From: Brevibacterium casei CIP 102111
GTDB taxonomy: Bacteria > Actinomycetota > Actinomycetes > Actinomycetales > Brevibacteriaceae
Direction: 5' to 3'
Assembly (NCBI RefSeq): GCF_900169275.1
Contig: NZ_FXZC01000003.1
Span: forward strand, 310,001 to 374,000
DNA: 64,000 bases
Below, piece after piece: positions 40,788-49,614 of this stretch. The notes under the pieces are model-generated. The model was given only the letters and a program-made list of their open reading frames with translations. It did not search any database and was not told the origin of the DNA. The translations under genes and the position numbers were made by a program. Within the stretch, counting starts at the first letter, position 1; each line of letters opens with the position of its first letter.

Positions 40788-40937
40788 GCATCGACCCTAT
40801 CAATCGCCTCGCCGCACCCGCGCGGACCCGCGTCGAGCCCACCGGCATTCCCCCCTGCGACGGGCAGCGCTCACCCCGATCCGTGGGAAGCTGGGTGAGA
40901 GGACACCGCCGAGGCGCCCCGGGAAAGGACTGCCATC

Positions 40938-42281
40938 ATGAGCACAGGAGCACATCCCGATCGGGGAGATCTCGCGGCAGACGGCAGCGACGAGGTCGTG
41001 GCCGCGCTGGCCTCGGGGCAGCAGACGACGTGGTTCCGCCACGATCTGCCGCCGAGCGCCGACGTCCTTGCCGTCATCGACGTCGACTCCCGGGTAATGG
41101 ACGCCGCGGCCGAACGCTTCGCGCGCTTCGCTCCCTGGTTCGCAGAGACGTTTCCCGAGGTCCCGGACGGCATCATCGAGTCACCCCTCGTCGAGGCCGC
41201 CAGCGCACGCGATCACCTCGGGGCCCGCCTCGGGGCCGCCCTTCCCGGGCGGCTCTGGCTCAAACGCGACGACGCGCTGCCGGTGAGCGGCTCGATCAAA
41301 GCCCGCGGCGGGTTCCACGAGGTCCTCGAGTTCGCCGAGGCCGTCGCCGCAGCCGCGGGTTTCGACACCGCGGACGCCGCCGTGTACAGCAGCGGTGCCT
41401 TCCGTGCGATCGCCCGGGACCGGACCGTCATCGTCGGGTCGACGGGGAACCTCGGACTCTCGATCGGCATCCTCGCCGCCGCCCTCGGCTTCGCCTGTAC
41501 GGTCCACATGTCGGCCGATGCGAGGGAGTGGAAGAAGGAGAAGCTGCGCACCCACGGCGTCGAGGTCATCGAGCACGAAGGCGACTTCGTGGCCGCCGTT
41601 GCCGCCGGTCGCACGGCGGCCGCCTCAGACCCGAGCGCACATTTCGTCGACGACGAGGACTCCGTGAGCCTCTTCGCCGGCTACTCCGTGGCAGCACTGC
41701 GGCTGCGCGACCAGTTGGCGGCCGCCGCGGTGACGGTCGACGCCGACCACCCCCTCGTCGTCTACCTTCCGTGCGGGATCGGCGGAGGGCCTGGCGGGGT
41801 GACCTTCGGACTCAAACGGATCTTCGGCGACTCCGTCCACTGCGTCTTCGTCGAACCCGCCCACGCCCCGGCGATGTTCCTCGGCGTGCGCACGGGACTC
41901 CACAGCGGGATCGCCGTCCAGGACATCGGGCTGAGCGGAGCGACGATCGCCGACGGGCTCGCCGTCGCCCGTCCCTCACGTTTCATCGGTCCCCGGATCG
42001 GGCCGCTCATCTCGGGATTCGCCTCGGTCGACGACGAGGTCATCACTGCCGGCGTCGGTGTCCTCGCCGACGCCGAAGGGATCGCCGTCGAGCCGTCGGC
42101 GACCGCCGGTCTCAGCGTGCCCTGGCGGGCGACGACCGTCGACGCCCCCTGGCCGATGGGCGAGACCACCACGCACCTCGTGTGGCTGACCGGGGGCGCG
42201 ATGGTCCCCCGGTCCGAACGCGACCACTACCTCGCCGCCGCCCGCGCCGTACCCGAGGACATCGCCGGACCCTGGAGATGA
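40938..42281 (+). CDS. dsdA: D-serine ammonia-lyase (D-serine dehydratase)
   Basis: The 447-residue PLP enzyme matches DsdA in length and motifs: SGSIKARGGFHEVLEFA with Lys121 as the PLP Schiff base (E. coli Lys118), VGSTGNLGLSIG as the phosphate loop, and LPCGIGGGPGGVTFGLKRIF. It makes pyruvate and ammonia from D-serine. Its end meets the LysR gene's end with no gap. The ATG 40938 follows GGAAAGGACTG. The enzyme allows use of and protection from D-serine. Confidence 0.95.
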   Translation: MSTGAHPDRGDLAADGSDEVVAALASGQQTTWFRHDLPPSADVLAVIDVDSRVMDAAAERFARFAPWFAETFPEVPDGIIESPLVEAASARDHLGARLGAALPGRLWLKRDDALPVSGSIKARGGFHEVLEFAEAVAAAAGFDTADAAVYSSGAFRAIARDRTVIVGSTGNLGLSIGILAAALGFACTVHMSADAREWKKEKLRTHGVEVIEHEGDFVAAVAAGRTAAASDPSAHFVDDEDSVSLFAGYSVAALRLRDQLAAAAVTVDADHPLVVYLPCGIGGGPGGVTFGLKRIFGDSVHCVFVEPAHAPAMFLGVRTGLHSGIAVQDIGLSGATIADGLAVARPSRFIGPRIGPLISGFASVDDEVITAGVGVLADAEGIAVEPSATAGLSVPWRATTVDAPWPMGETTTHLVWLTGGAMVPRSERDHYLAAARAVPEDIAGPWR

Positions 42282-43199
42282 TCACCTCGCCAGCCAGTCC
42301 CACCCTGACGCCTCCTCCAGGCAGTAGTCGAGGACGGCCCGTGTCCGCCGCGGCAGGGTCTGTCCCTTCGGATAGAGGGCGACGACGGCGTTGAGGGGGT
42401 GCGGGTCGGCGATCGGGATGTAGGCGATGCCGTCATCGGACATCGGATCCTCGGCCCCGGGCCGATGATTGCCCACCGAATACCCCAGCCCGCGGCGCAC
42501 GAGTCCCCGGACGGTCTCCGGGCTCGAGCTCTGCCAGCGGACATCGGGTTCGACACCGGCGGCCCGGATGAAGCCCTCGACCCGATCGCGTGAGGGCGGT
42601 TGGCTGTAGATGACGAGCGGAAGGTCGGCGACATCGTGGAAGCTCAGCTGCTCTGCCTGCGCGAGCGGGTGCGAGCGGGCGAGCATGATCGTCTGCCGGA
42701 AGCGCACGATCTCCTGCGACCATTCGCCCTTCGGCAGCTGCGCCGCATACGTGATGGCGAGGTCGAGGCGACCGACATCGAGCTCTCGTCGCAGGTCACC
42801 GGTGGCGCCTTCGACGAAATCGACGTGGAGCTGCGGATGCGCGTGCGCGAAATCGCCGATGAGTCGCGGCAGCAGGTAGGGCCCGAGAGTGAAGACACAC
42901 CCCACCCGCACGGTCCCGGTGAGAGCCGACTGCTCCCCCGCCGCGAGATCCGGGATCTCCCGTGCGAGGTCGAGGACGCTGCGAGCGCGCGAGACGAGGG
43001 CCGAGCCGGCTGCCGTGGGGTGGACTCCAGCGGTGCGACTGCGCACCAGCAGGGTCACGCCGAGGCTGCGCTCGAGCTCGTTGAGCGCGGTCGACACGGT
43101 CGCCTGAGTGACGTTGCAGGTCCGCGCCGCAGCAGTGATCGAGCCGTCGTCGAGGGCTGCGAGGAAGTACTCGAGCTGACGGAGGGTGACCTCTCCCAT
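42282..43199 (-). CDS. LysR-type regulator
   Basis: The 305-residue protein has an N-terminal HTH: LRQLEYFLAALDDGSITAAA, RTCNVTQATVSTALNELERS and LGVTLLVRSRTAGVHPTAAG. The periplasmic-binding-like effector domain follows. It is convergent with dsdA and divergent from the metallo-beta-lactamase gene. A dyad ATCCAA-N11-TTGGAT lies in the divergent gap, so control of the hydrolase-transporter pair is the best guess. Confidence 0.93.
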   Translation of the reverse strand: MGEVTLRQLEYFLAALDDGSITAAARTCNVTQATVSTALNELERSLGVTLLVRSRTAGVHPTAAGSALVSRARSVLDLAREIPDLAAGEQSALTGTVRVGCVFTLGPYLLPRLIGDFAHAHPQLHVDFVEGATGDLRRELDVGRLDLAITYAAQLPKGEWSQEIVRFRQTIMLARSHPLAQAEQLSFHDVADLPLVIYSQPPSRDRVEGFIRAAGVEPDVRWQSSSPETVRGLVRRGLGYSVGNHRPGAEDPMSDDGIAYIPIADPHPLNAVVALYPKGQTLPRRTRAVLDYCLEEASGWDWLAR

Positions 43200-43216
43200 T
43201 GAGAATTCCTATGTGC

Positions 43217-43239
43217 ATCCAAAGAACAATTGATTGGAT
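43217..43239. promoter_or_regulatory. LysR-type operator candidate
   Basis: ATCCAA and TTGGAT, a perfect 6-base inverted repeat, are separated by 11 bases in the 132-base gap between the LysR gene and the metallo-beta-lactamase gene. The T-N11-A form is typical of LysR binding sites. Confidence 0.65.
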
Positions 43240-43331
43240 TGATTCTATGATCCACGACACACTGAGAGAAGTCTCGGACCCGGTTGGTTCCCGAGCATCC
43301 TGACACCCCAGCTTCGACGGAGAGGCACGAC

Positions 43332-44384
43332 ATGTCCCCCACCACCGCTTCCCCCCGCGTCATCACTCTGGGCGTGGCCGGCGGCCCACGCTGGTGGCCG
43401 GCCACTGCCACCGAGGAGCCCTCGGGCATCGCCACCGCGATCGTCGTCGGCGACGCCCACTACCTCGTCGACTGCGGTGCCGGGACCGGCCGCAATCTCA
43501 CTCGGGTCGGCCTGGCCTTCGACGATATGCGGGCGATCTTCCTCACCCATCTGCATTCGGACCATGTCGCCGACCTCGCAGGCCTGCTCCTCTTCAGCAG
43601 CTACGGCACGAGCGGCACCCGCAGCACCCCGGTGCAGATCCTCGGACCCGGGGACCGCGGGACGGCGCCGCCGCTGTCACCGTTCGCCGCCTCGGCGGAT
43701 GGGACCGCCTCCCGCACCCCGCTCTATCCGCGGCAGCCGACCCCCGGCACCGCGGACATGGTCGACCTCATCCAGCGAGCCTTCGCAACCGATCTCAACG
43801 ACCGCTACCTCGACGGGCTGCGTCTGACCGCCAAGCAGCTGTTCACGGCCTCCGACATCGCGCTGCCAGAGGGACTCGGCTACCACCCGGATGACAACCC
43901 GACGCCGGTGATGAGCCCCTTCCCCGTCTACGAGGACGATCGGGTGCGGGTGAGCGCCACCCTGGTCGCCCACCCGCCGGTGGCACCGGCGTTCGGGTTC
44001 CGCTTCGAGACCGACGAGGGAACGATCGTCGTCTCCGGGGACACCACGTACACGCCGAACATGGTCGCTCTGGCCCAGGACGCCGACCTGCTGCTCCACG
44101 AGGTCATCGACTCCGACTGGATCGAAGCGACCTACGGTGCCGCGACCGACCCGGCGACAGGGGCGATGAAGTCCCACCACCTGCGTTCGCACACGACCGT
44201 GACCGACGTGCTCCGGCTCGCCGACGAAGCGTCGGTCGCACGGCTCGCACTCCACCACATCGTGCCCGGCACGGCACGCCCGAACATCGAAGCACAGCTG
44301 CAGGCGGCCGGTGCCAGCCGCACGGTCATCGCCCGCGACCGGGAGGAGTTCCTCCTCCGCGCTCCGGCCCGCACCGCCGTCTGA
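43332..44384 (+). CDS. Metallo-beta-lactamase-fold hydrolase (RNase Z-like)
   Basis: The 350-residue protein has the zinc motif THLHSDHVADLAGLLLFSSY (HxHxDH), GDTTYTPNMVALAQDADLLL and SDW, and MKSHHLRSHTTVTDV, LALHHIVPG. The order recalls RNase Z and arylsulfatase-type MBL enzymes; secreted forms and aromatic-sulfatase-like ones exist. The 132-base gap upstream holds the LysR site. It lies in an operon with the MHS transporter. Its substrate is probably the compound sensed by LysR. Confidence 0.86.
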   Translation: MSPTTASPRVITLGVAGGPRWWPATATEEPSGIATAIVVGDAHYLVDCGAGTGRNLTRVGLAFDDMRAIFLTHLHSDHVADLAGLLLFSSYGTSGTRSTPVQILGPGDRGTAPPLSPFAASADGTASRTPLYPRQPTPGTADMVDLIQRAFATDLNDRYLDGLRLTAKQLFTASDIALPEGLGYHPDDNPTPVMSPFPVYEDDRVRVSATLVAHPPVAPAFGFRFETDEGTIVVSGDTTYTPNMVALAQDADLLLHEVIDSDWIEATYGAATDPATGAMKSHHLRSHTTVTDVLRLADEASVARLALHHIVPGTARPNIEAQLQAAGASRTVIARDREEFLLRAPARTAV

Positions 44385-44514
44385 CCGCCTGCCCTACGCC
44401 TTACCCGCACCGACGATCCGAACCGCACCGCCGTTCCGTGCTCGACCGCGCCCGGAAACCGACAGCGACCAGGCGGCAGAGAGCCGTCCCCGCTGCACGA
44501 TTCAAGGAGGAATT

Positions 44515-45888
44515 GTGACCCAGCCCGTCGATCCCACATCCCGTCCCGACCCCGGAACCGGTCCCGGCTCCGGCACCGAGGCAGGCTCCACTCCGGATCC
44601 CAGGGAAGTGCGCACCGTACTCGCCTCCGGGTTCCTCGGCACGATGCTCGAGTACTACGACTTCATGCTCTACGCGACGGCGGCCAGCCTCGTCTTCGGA
44701 CCCCTCTTCTTCTCTTCCCTGGGCCCGCAGGGTGCTCTCCTCGCCTCGTTCTCCACCCTCGCCGTCGGCTACTTCGTCCGACCCATCGGCGGCATCGTCC
44801 TCGGGCACTTCGGTGACAAGATCGGACGCAAGCCGATCCTCGTCGTCAGCCTCATCCTCATCGGCGTCGCCACCGTCGGCATCGGACTGCTGCCGACGAC
44901 CCAGGATGGCAACTACACGGGGGCGATCCTCCTCGTCGCCCTCCGCCTCGTCCAAGGCTTCGCCGTCGGCGGTGAGATCACGGGAGCCGCGCTCATGGCC
45001 GTCGAGCACGCTCCCGCCAGGAGCCGCGCCTTCGCCGGCGCCGTCGCGGTGGCCGGGGGTCCTGCCGGAGCCGTGCTCGCCACCCTCGCGGTCGCGGCGA
45101 TGGCCCAGATCTCCGGCGACCACTTCCTCGACTGGGGCTGGCGGGTGCCGTTCCTCATCAGCGGCGTCCTCGTCATCGCGGCCTTCATCATCCGCCTCCG
45201 GGTCACCGAGTCCCCGCTCATCGAACAGCTCGAGGCGAAGCGGAAGGCCCGGAAGCTGCCGCTGCTCGAGGTCTTCCGCTCGCACACGCGCATCATCCTC
45301 ATCGGCATCGCCGTGTGCGGCGCGATGTACATCACCCAGCAGCTCGTCACCGTCTACGGTCTCGCCCTGGCCAACCAGAACGGCGTCGACCAGTCCGACT
45401 CCCTCTACGTCAAGGCCGGCGGGGCCCTGGCACTGATGTTCACGACGATCTTCTTCGCCCGCCTCAGCGACCGCGTCGGCAAGGCGAAGGTCCTCCTCGG
45501 CGGCGCACTCGCCGGAGCGGTGTTCGCGATCCCGGTGCTCACGCTGCTGAGCAACGGCACCGTCTGGGGCTTCGTGCTGGCGATCCTCCTCGGCAACGTC
45601 ATCGTCCAGGGCGCCCTCTACGGTCCGTTCGCCGCCTTCGTCGCCGCGCACCTGCCGCCGGCCGTCCGCTTCACCGGCACCGCGCTCACCTACAACATCG
45701 GGTCGATCCTCGGCGGTCTCGCCCCGACGGTCGCGGCGTCGCTGGCCGTCGTCTTCGCCGGAGAGTACCTGCCCATGGGGATCGTCTGGACCGTGTGCAT
45801 GCTCATCGCCGCCGCCGCGATCCTCCTGGCCCCCAAGCCCGTGAACCCGGTGCAGACCGGAGCGGACGCCCTCGTGGCCAAGCGCTGA
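44515..45888 (+). CDS. MHS-family (MFS) transporter
   Basis: The GTG at 44515 follows AAGGAGG. The 457-residue protein has an N-terminal extension and then 12 TM helices. The MHS-type signature is visible: FLGTMLEYYDFMLYATAASL, RPIGGIVLGHFGDKIGRKPI and RLVQGFAVGGEITGAALMAV. MHS transporters carry organic acids, betaine or aromatic acids with H+. The gap to the hydrolase is about 130 bases. Together with LysR, hydrolase and dsdA it makes a catabolic unit. Confidence 0.92.
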   Translation: MTQPVDPTSRPDPGTGPGSGTEAGSTPDPREVRTVLASGFLGTMLEYYDFMLYATAASLVFGPLFFSSLGPQGALLASFSTLAVGYFVRPIGGIVLGHFGDKIGRKPILVVSLILIGVATVGIGLLPTTQDGNYTGAILLVALRLVQGFAVGGEITGAALMAVEHAPARSRAFAGAVAVAGGPAGAVLATLAVAAMAQISGDHFLDWGWRVPFLISGVLVIAAFIIRLRVTESPLIEQLEAKRKARKLPLLEVFRSHTRIILIGIAVCGAMYITQQLVTVYGLALANQNGVDQSDSLYVKAGGALALMFTTIFFARLSDRVGKAKVLLGGALAGAVFAIPVLTLLSNGTVWGFVLAILLGNVIVQGALYGPFAAFVAAHLPPAVRFTGTALTYNIGSILGGLAPTVAASLAVVFAGEYLPMGIVWTVCMLIAAAAILLAPKPVNPVQTGADALVAKR

Positions 45889-45925
45889 GTCTCCCGCGTC
45901 GGCTCTCGGCGTCCCCGTCGTCACC

Positions 45926-46525
45926 TCAGAAGAACACCGTCGTGAGATCGGTGAGCAGGGAGATGACGACGGGGACGACCGAGAGGAGGAGGAACGCCGG
46001 GAGGATGCACACCCCGAGAGGGACGACGAGACGGACCCCGAGAGCTGCGGCCGCCTCCTGCCGGCGCCGCCGGGAGGCCGCCCGCAGCTCCCCCGCGACG
46101 GACTCGATGAGCGGTGCGGGACCGACACCCGTGTGCTCGGAGAAGGCGAACACCTCGAGGACGGGACGCAGCCGGTCATCGTCGGCGAGGTCCTCCCCGC
46201 CGATCGTCTTGCCCCGTGCGATCCGCAGCAGGCCCGAGCGGTCCGCTGTCGCCTCGGCGGTGAGGGTGAGGGCGACGGGGATCGGCAGGCCCGCCGTCAG
46301 ACAGATCGCCACGAGGTCGAGATCGAACGCGAGTTCCTCATCGCTCACCCCTCCCCTCGCCGAGGCGGCTGTCCCCGCCGTGACCGCCCCCTTGGGGCGC
46401 CCGCCGATGTCGTCGCCCCGAAGACCGGCCCCTCCCCCGAGCAGGGTGCGCAGCCGACCTGCCGACCTGCCCGACCACAGGAGGACGCCGAGACCGACGA
46501 GGAGACCGACGAGGACCGCGACCAT
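45926..46525 (-). CDS. tadC: TadC-like type II secretion F-family protein
   Basis: The 199-residue protein has an N-terminal TM helix (VAVLVGLLVGLGVLLWS), a cytoplasmic part with DLVAICLTAGLPIPVALTLT (T2SSF core) and C-terminal TM helices (GVRLVVPLGVCILPAFLLLS). It is the inner membrane platform of the Flp pilus. Short for TadC, as common in actinobacteria. It is the last gene of tadZABC. Confidence 0.87.
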   Translation of the reverse strand: MVAVLVGLLVGLGVLLWSGRSAGRLRTLLGGGAGLRGDDIGGRPKGAVTAGTAASARGGVSDEELAFDLDLVAICLTAGLPIPVALTLTAEATADRSGLLRIARGKTIGGEDLADDDRLRPVLEVFAFSEHTGVGPAPLIESVAGELRAASRRRRQEAAAALGVRLVVPLGVCILPAFLLLSVVPVVISLLTDLTTVFF

Positions 46526-46531
46526 GGGGGA

Positions 46532-47215
46532 TCAGCGCTCCGCCCGCCGCATCATCCGCATCATCCAGACGCGGCCGAGCACGTAGAGGACGAGCCCGCC
46601 CCCGATGCTCAGCTGTCCGGGCAGACCGGTGAGGAGGTCGAGGGGGCGGACGCCGATGAGCATTCCGAGACCCACCCCGATGAGCGGCAGCCAGCTGAGC
46701 ACCCGCACGGTGGCTCGCGGCCCGGCCATCGCGATCCGTCGCTCCCGGTCGGCGTCGAGGGCGTCGCGCCTGGCCGTCGCATAGCGGAGGATCATGTCGG
46801 CGGCAGGTGCCCCCGAACGCTCCGAGACCGTCCACACCGCTGCCATGCCGGCGAACACCTCGGCGGCGGAGGTCGGCAGCGCCTGCCCGCGGGTCGCGAT
46901 CGCCCGTCCCGGCTCCTCGCCCAGGGCGATCGCCCGCGAGATCGGACGCAGCCGATCATCCTGCCTGCTCAGGGTTGCCATCACCGCCTGCGGTGTCATG
47001 CCGACCCTGAGCAGATGCGCGCAGTTCTCGACCGCGCCGATCGCCCACAGTCGCTCCGCGTCCTCGTCTCCTGCGCGACCGCCTCGGCGAGGGGACCCCG
47101 GGCCCTCGGACCCGCCTCGGCGGGAGGCGAGGAGCTCGCGCAGGCGCACACCGGGGTCGGAGGGAGCGGCGAGCACGATGCCTGCGGCGACGAGAACGGC
47201 GAGGAGGACGATCAT
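46532..47215 (-). CDS. tadB: TadB-like type II secretion F-family protein
   Basis: The 227-residue protein starts with a TM helix (IVLLAVLVAAGIVLAA). The T2SSF-type core is ENCAHLLRVGMTPQAVMATL and FAGMAAVWTVSERSGAPAAD, and the end has two TM helices (PLIGVGLGMLIGVRPLDLL and GGLVLYVLGRVWMM). With TadC it forms the platform for the TadA motor. ATG 47215 overlaps the tadA stop as ATGA. Confidence 0.88.
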   Translation of the reverse strand: MIVLLAVLVAAGIVLAAPSDPGVRLRELLASRRGGSEGPGSPRRGGRAGDEDAERLWAIGAVENCAHLLRVGMTPQAVMATLSRQDDRLRPISRAIALGEEPGRAIATRGQALPTSAAEVFAGMAAVWTVSERSGAPAADMILRYATARRDALDADRERRIAMAGPRATVRVLSWLPLIGVGLGMLIGVRPLDLLTGLPGQLSIGGGLVLYVLGRVWMMRMMRRAER

Positions 47216-48381
47216 GACGACCTCTGCTCGAGCACGGCCTCGAAGCGGGCGAGCGCCCGCCGGTTGAACTCCCCCGGCGCTCGCGGGGAGGCTCTCCCCC
47301 ACACGGGTTCCATCGTCAGGGACTCACCGGTGTCATGGGTCGGGATGGCAAGCTCCGTGAGCCCGCGGTCGACCCCGACCCGCCGGAGGTGGATGACGAG
47401 GTCGATGGCGGTGGCGAACTGGGAGTGCACGGCCTGCGGACTCATCCCGGCGAGCGCCCCGAGGGCGGCGAGGCGACTCGGCACCGCTTCGGCGGTGTTC
47501 GCATGGATCGTCGCGCACCCGCCCTCATGCCCGGTGTTGAGCGCGGTGAGCATGTCCCGGATCTCGGGTCCCCGGCATTCCCCGACGACGAGGCGGTCGG
47601 GGCGCATCCGCAGGGCGTTGCGGACGAGGTCGGTGAGCGTGACCTCGCCGCCGCCTTCGACGTTGGCCTGCCGGGCGGCGAGTTGGATGACGTGGGGGTG
47701 GCCGACGATGAGCTCGCGGGAGTCCTCGACGACGACGATGCGGTGGAGCGGATCGACGAGACCGAGGAGGGCGCCGAGGAGGACGGTCTTGCCGGTGCCG
47801 GTGCCCCCGGAGATGAGGATGTTCGCCCGCGAGCCCACAGCCTCGGTGAGGAGCGCTGCGACCTCGGCGGGGATGAAGCCGTCGGCCCGGAGATCGTCGA
47901 CGGTGAAGCCTGAACGCCTGGGCACGCGGAACGAGATCGACGTGTGCTCCCCCGCGATGGGAGGGACGATCGCGTTCATCCGCACCCCGTCGGGGAGGCG
48001 GACATCGACGAAGGGACTCGAATCGTCGAGGCGGCGACCGCCGAGGGCGGCCAGACGCACGGCGAGCGAGCGCACGTCCTCCTCGGAGCCGAGGGAGAGC
48101 TCGAGCCGGACGGGTCCCGCGCCGGTGTCGGCGAAGACCTCTCGGGGACCGTTGACGAAGACGTCGGTCGTGCCGGGGACGTCGAGCACGGCTTGGAGGG
48201 GGCCGGCTCCCGAGAGTTGGGCCGAGAGCCGGGTGACGAGGTCGAGGAGGGCCGCGGAACCGAGCACACGGCCGGTGCGCTGGACCGCCTCGGCGACGGC
48301 GGCCGTGGTCACCGGCCCGGGATTGTCGAGCAGGGTCTTGCGCACCTCGGCGACGAGGGAGGCGTCGAGCCATTCGCTCAT
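47212..48381 (-). CDS. tadA: TadA/CpaF-type secretion ATPase
   Basis: The 389-residue ATPase has an N-terminal domain (ARNTxxx region FVNGPREVFADTGAGP), Walker A ILISGGTGTGKTVLLGALLG, the Asp box VEDSRELIVGHPHVIQLAAR, Walker B DRLVVGECRGPEIRDMLTAL and the His box GGCATIHANTAEAVPSRLAA. It drives assembly and retraction of Flp/Tad pili. The start ATG 48381 overlaps the tadZ stop (ATGA); the GTG upstream is less likely. The gene order tadZ, tadA, tadB, tadC is intact here. Confidence 0.94.
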   Translation of the reverse strand: MSEWLDASLVAEVRKTLLDNPGPVTTAAVAEAVQRTGRVLGSAALLDLVTRLSAQLSGAGPLQAVLDVPGTTDVFVNGPREVFADTGAGPVRLELSLGSEEDVRSLAVRLAALGGRRLDDSSPFVDVRLPDGVRMNAIVPPIAGEHTSISFRVPRRSGFTVDDLRADGFIPAEVAALLTEAVGSRANILISGGTGTGKTVLLGALLGLVDPLHRIVVVEDSRELIVGHPHVIQLAARQANVEGGGEVTLTDLVRNALRMRPDRLVVGECRGPEIRDMLTALNTGHEGGCATIHANTAEAVPSRLAALGALAGMSPQAVHSQFATAIDLVIHLRRVGVDRGLTELAIPTHDTGESLTMEPVWGRASPRAPGEFNRRALARFEAVLEQRSS

Positions 48382-49385
48382 CCCACCCACTCCCCGAGCA
48401 GACGGTCGACGAGGCGGCCGAGCCTCGCCCCTCCCGGGATGCCCTCACCGCGGTCGACGGCGGCCGACAGCCCGCGGTCGTCGCGGATGCTGCCGGCGAG
48501 CCCGAGTCCGATCGACTCGGCCAGCAGTCCAGCGTCGAGCCCGCCGCTGCCGGTCTCCCGGACGACGAGGCGGACGTCGGGATGGGAGTGCGAGAGGCGT
48601 TTGGCGACCTGGGAGGCGGCGACGGCTGAGCGCACGCGCGCGGGAGCGACGAGAAGGACGTGGTGGCAGCGCCTGGTCCACTGGGGTGGGGCGTGGCGGG
48701 GCAGATCGACGATGACGAGGTCGAAGGCCTGGGAGGCGGCGGAGAGGACGTCGTCGAAGATCTCCGGGTCGAGGTCGAGGGTGTCGTCGCGTCCCCATGA
48801 GAGGATCGCCAGACCGTCATGGACGGGCAGGGCCTGGCGGAGCACCGAGGGCCGCACCTGTCCGCGGGAGGCGCTGAGGTCCGACCACCGCGGTCCCGGC
48901 ACCTGTTCGGCTCCGAGGACGAGGTCGAGCCCTCCCCCGAGCGGGTCGGCGTCGACGAGCACCGTGGGGACCTCGGCCCCCGCCCGCCTCGCCAGGGCGC
49001 ATGCGAGCACCGAGGCGCCGGCCCCGCCGCAGCCGGCGACGACGCCGACCGTGACCCCTGGTGTCACCGGGGGTTCGACCGCGGCGATGATGCGCTGGCT
49101 CAGCCATTCCGCGGCAGAGGGCAGCATCGCGAGCTGTTCGACGCCGAGGTGTGCCGCCCGCCGCCACGCCGAGGCGGTCTCGTCGCCGTCGAGGACGACG
49201 AGGATGCGGTCCGCACCGTCGGTGGCGGGAATGTCGGTGACGTCCTCGCCGAGGAGGATGAGCGCCGCCTTCTGCCACCCGCCCGAATCGGGTGGGAGGA
49301 CCTTGAGGTCGACACCGATGCTCTCGGCGACACGGGCGCATTCCTCCGTGATCGCGCCGAGGTCGGTGATGAGTGCGATCTGCAT
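48378..49385 (-). CDS. tadZ: TadZ/Ssd-like protein (CpaE-type, MinD fold)
   Basis: The 335-residue protein has an N-terminal response-regulator-like part (QIALITDLGAITEECARVAE). A MinD-type ATPase follows: VGVVAGCGGAGASVLACALA (the P-loop lacks the usual signature Lys), VDADPLGGGLDLVLGAE, and SAASQAFDLVIVDLPRHAPP. TadZ/CpaE places Tad pili at the cell pole. Related actinobacterial proteins are named Ssd (septum site). The start ATG 49385 is chosen because a longer frame reads as a GC shadow. Confidence 0.88.
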   Translation of the reverse strand: MQIALITDLGAITEECARVAESIGVDLKVLPPDSGGWQKAALILLGEDVTDIPATDGADRILVVLDGDETASAWRRAAHLGVEQLAMLPSAAEWLSQRIIAAVEPPVTPGVTVGVVAGCGGAGASVLACALARRAGAEVPTVLVDADPLGGGLDLVLGAEQVPGPRWSDLSASRGQVRPSVLRQALPVHDGLAILSWGRDDTLDLDPEIFDDVLSAASQAFDLVIVDLPRHAPPQWTRRCHHVLLVAPARVRSAVAASQVAKRLSHSHPDVRLVVRETGSGGLDAGLLAESIGLGLAGSIRDDRGLSAAVDRGEGIPGGARLGRLVDRLLGEWVG

Positions 49386-49457
49386 GGGCCCAGGATGACC
49401 CCGGGACGGCGGCCGCGACCAGGGCCCGGTCCGCAGCTGTGGACGGAGACGACGAAA

Positions 49458-49492
49458 GGCGGCCCCTGTGGGCACAAGTCACAGGAGCCGCC
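49458..49492 (-). terminator. Hairpin terminator after the large membrane protein gene
   Basis: GGCGGC-CCTGTG and CACAGG-GCCGCC form a 12-pair stem (one bulge each side). It lies in the 229-base gap between the 961-residue protein and tadZ, and the - strand continues with TTTCG. The remaining gap shows no gene. Confidence 0.6.
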
Positions 49493-49614
49493 CCTCAGCG
49501 TTTCGCCTGCGCATCGCACCCGGTCAGGCCGGGCGTGCGGCGTCGGGTACGTGCCTGATGCCGGGTCAGGTGCGGCGCAGACCGTCCGCACCGTCCACAG
49601 ACTCAGCGCACGAG

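Noticed and set aside
40673..42394. Arg/Pro-rich open frame over dsdA on the same strand
   Set aside because: It is out of frame with a fully conserved D-serine dehydratase and has no motif.
46133..48715. 860-codon open frame opposite tadA-tadB-tadC
   Set aside because: The Tad genes are complete with motifs and coupled starts; this frame has no domain and is a high-GC artefact.
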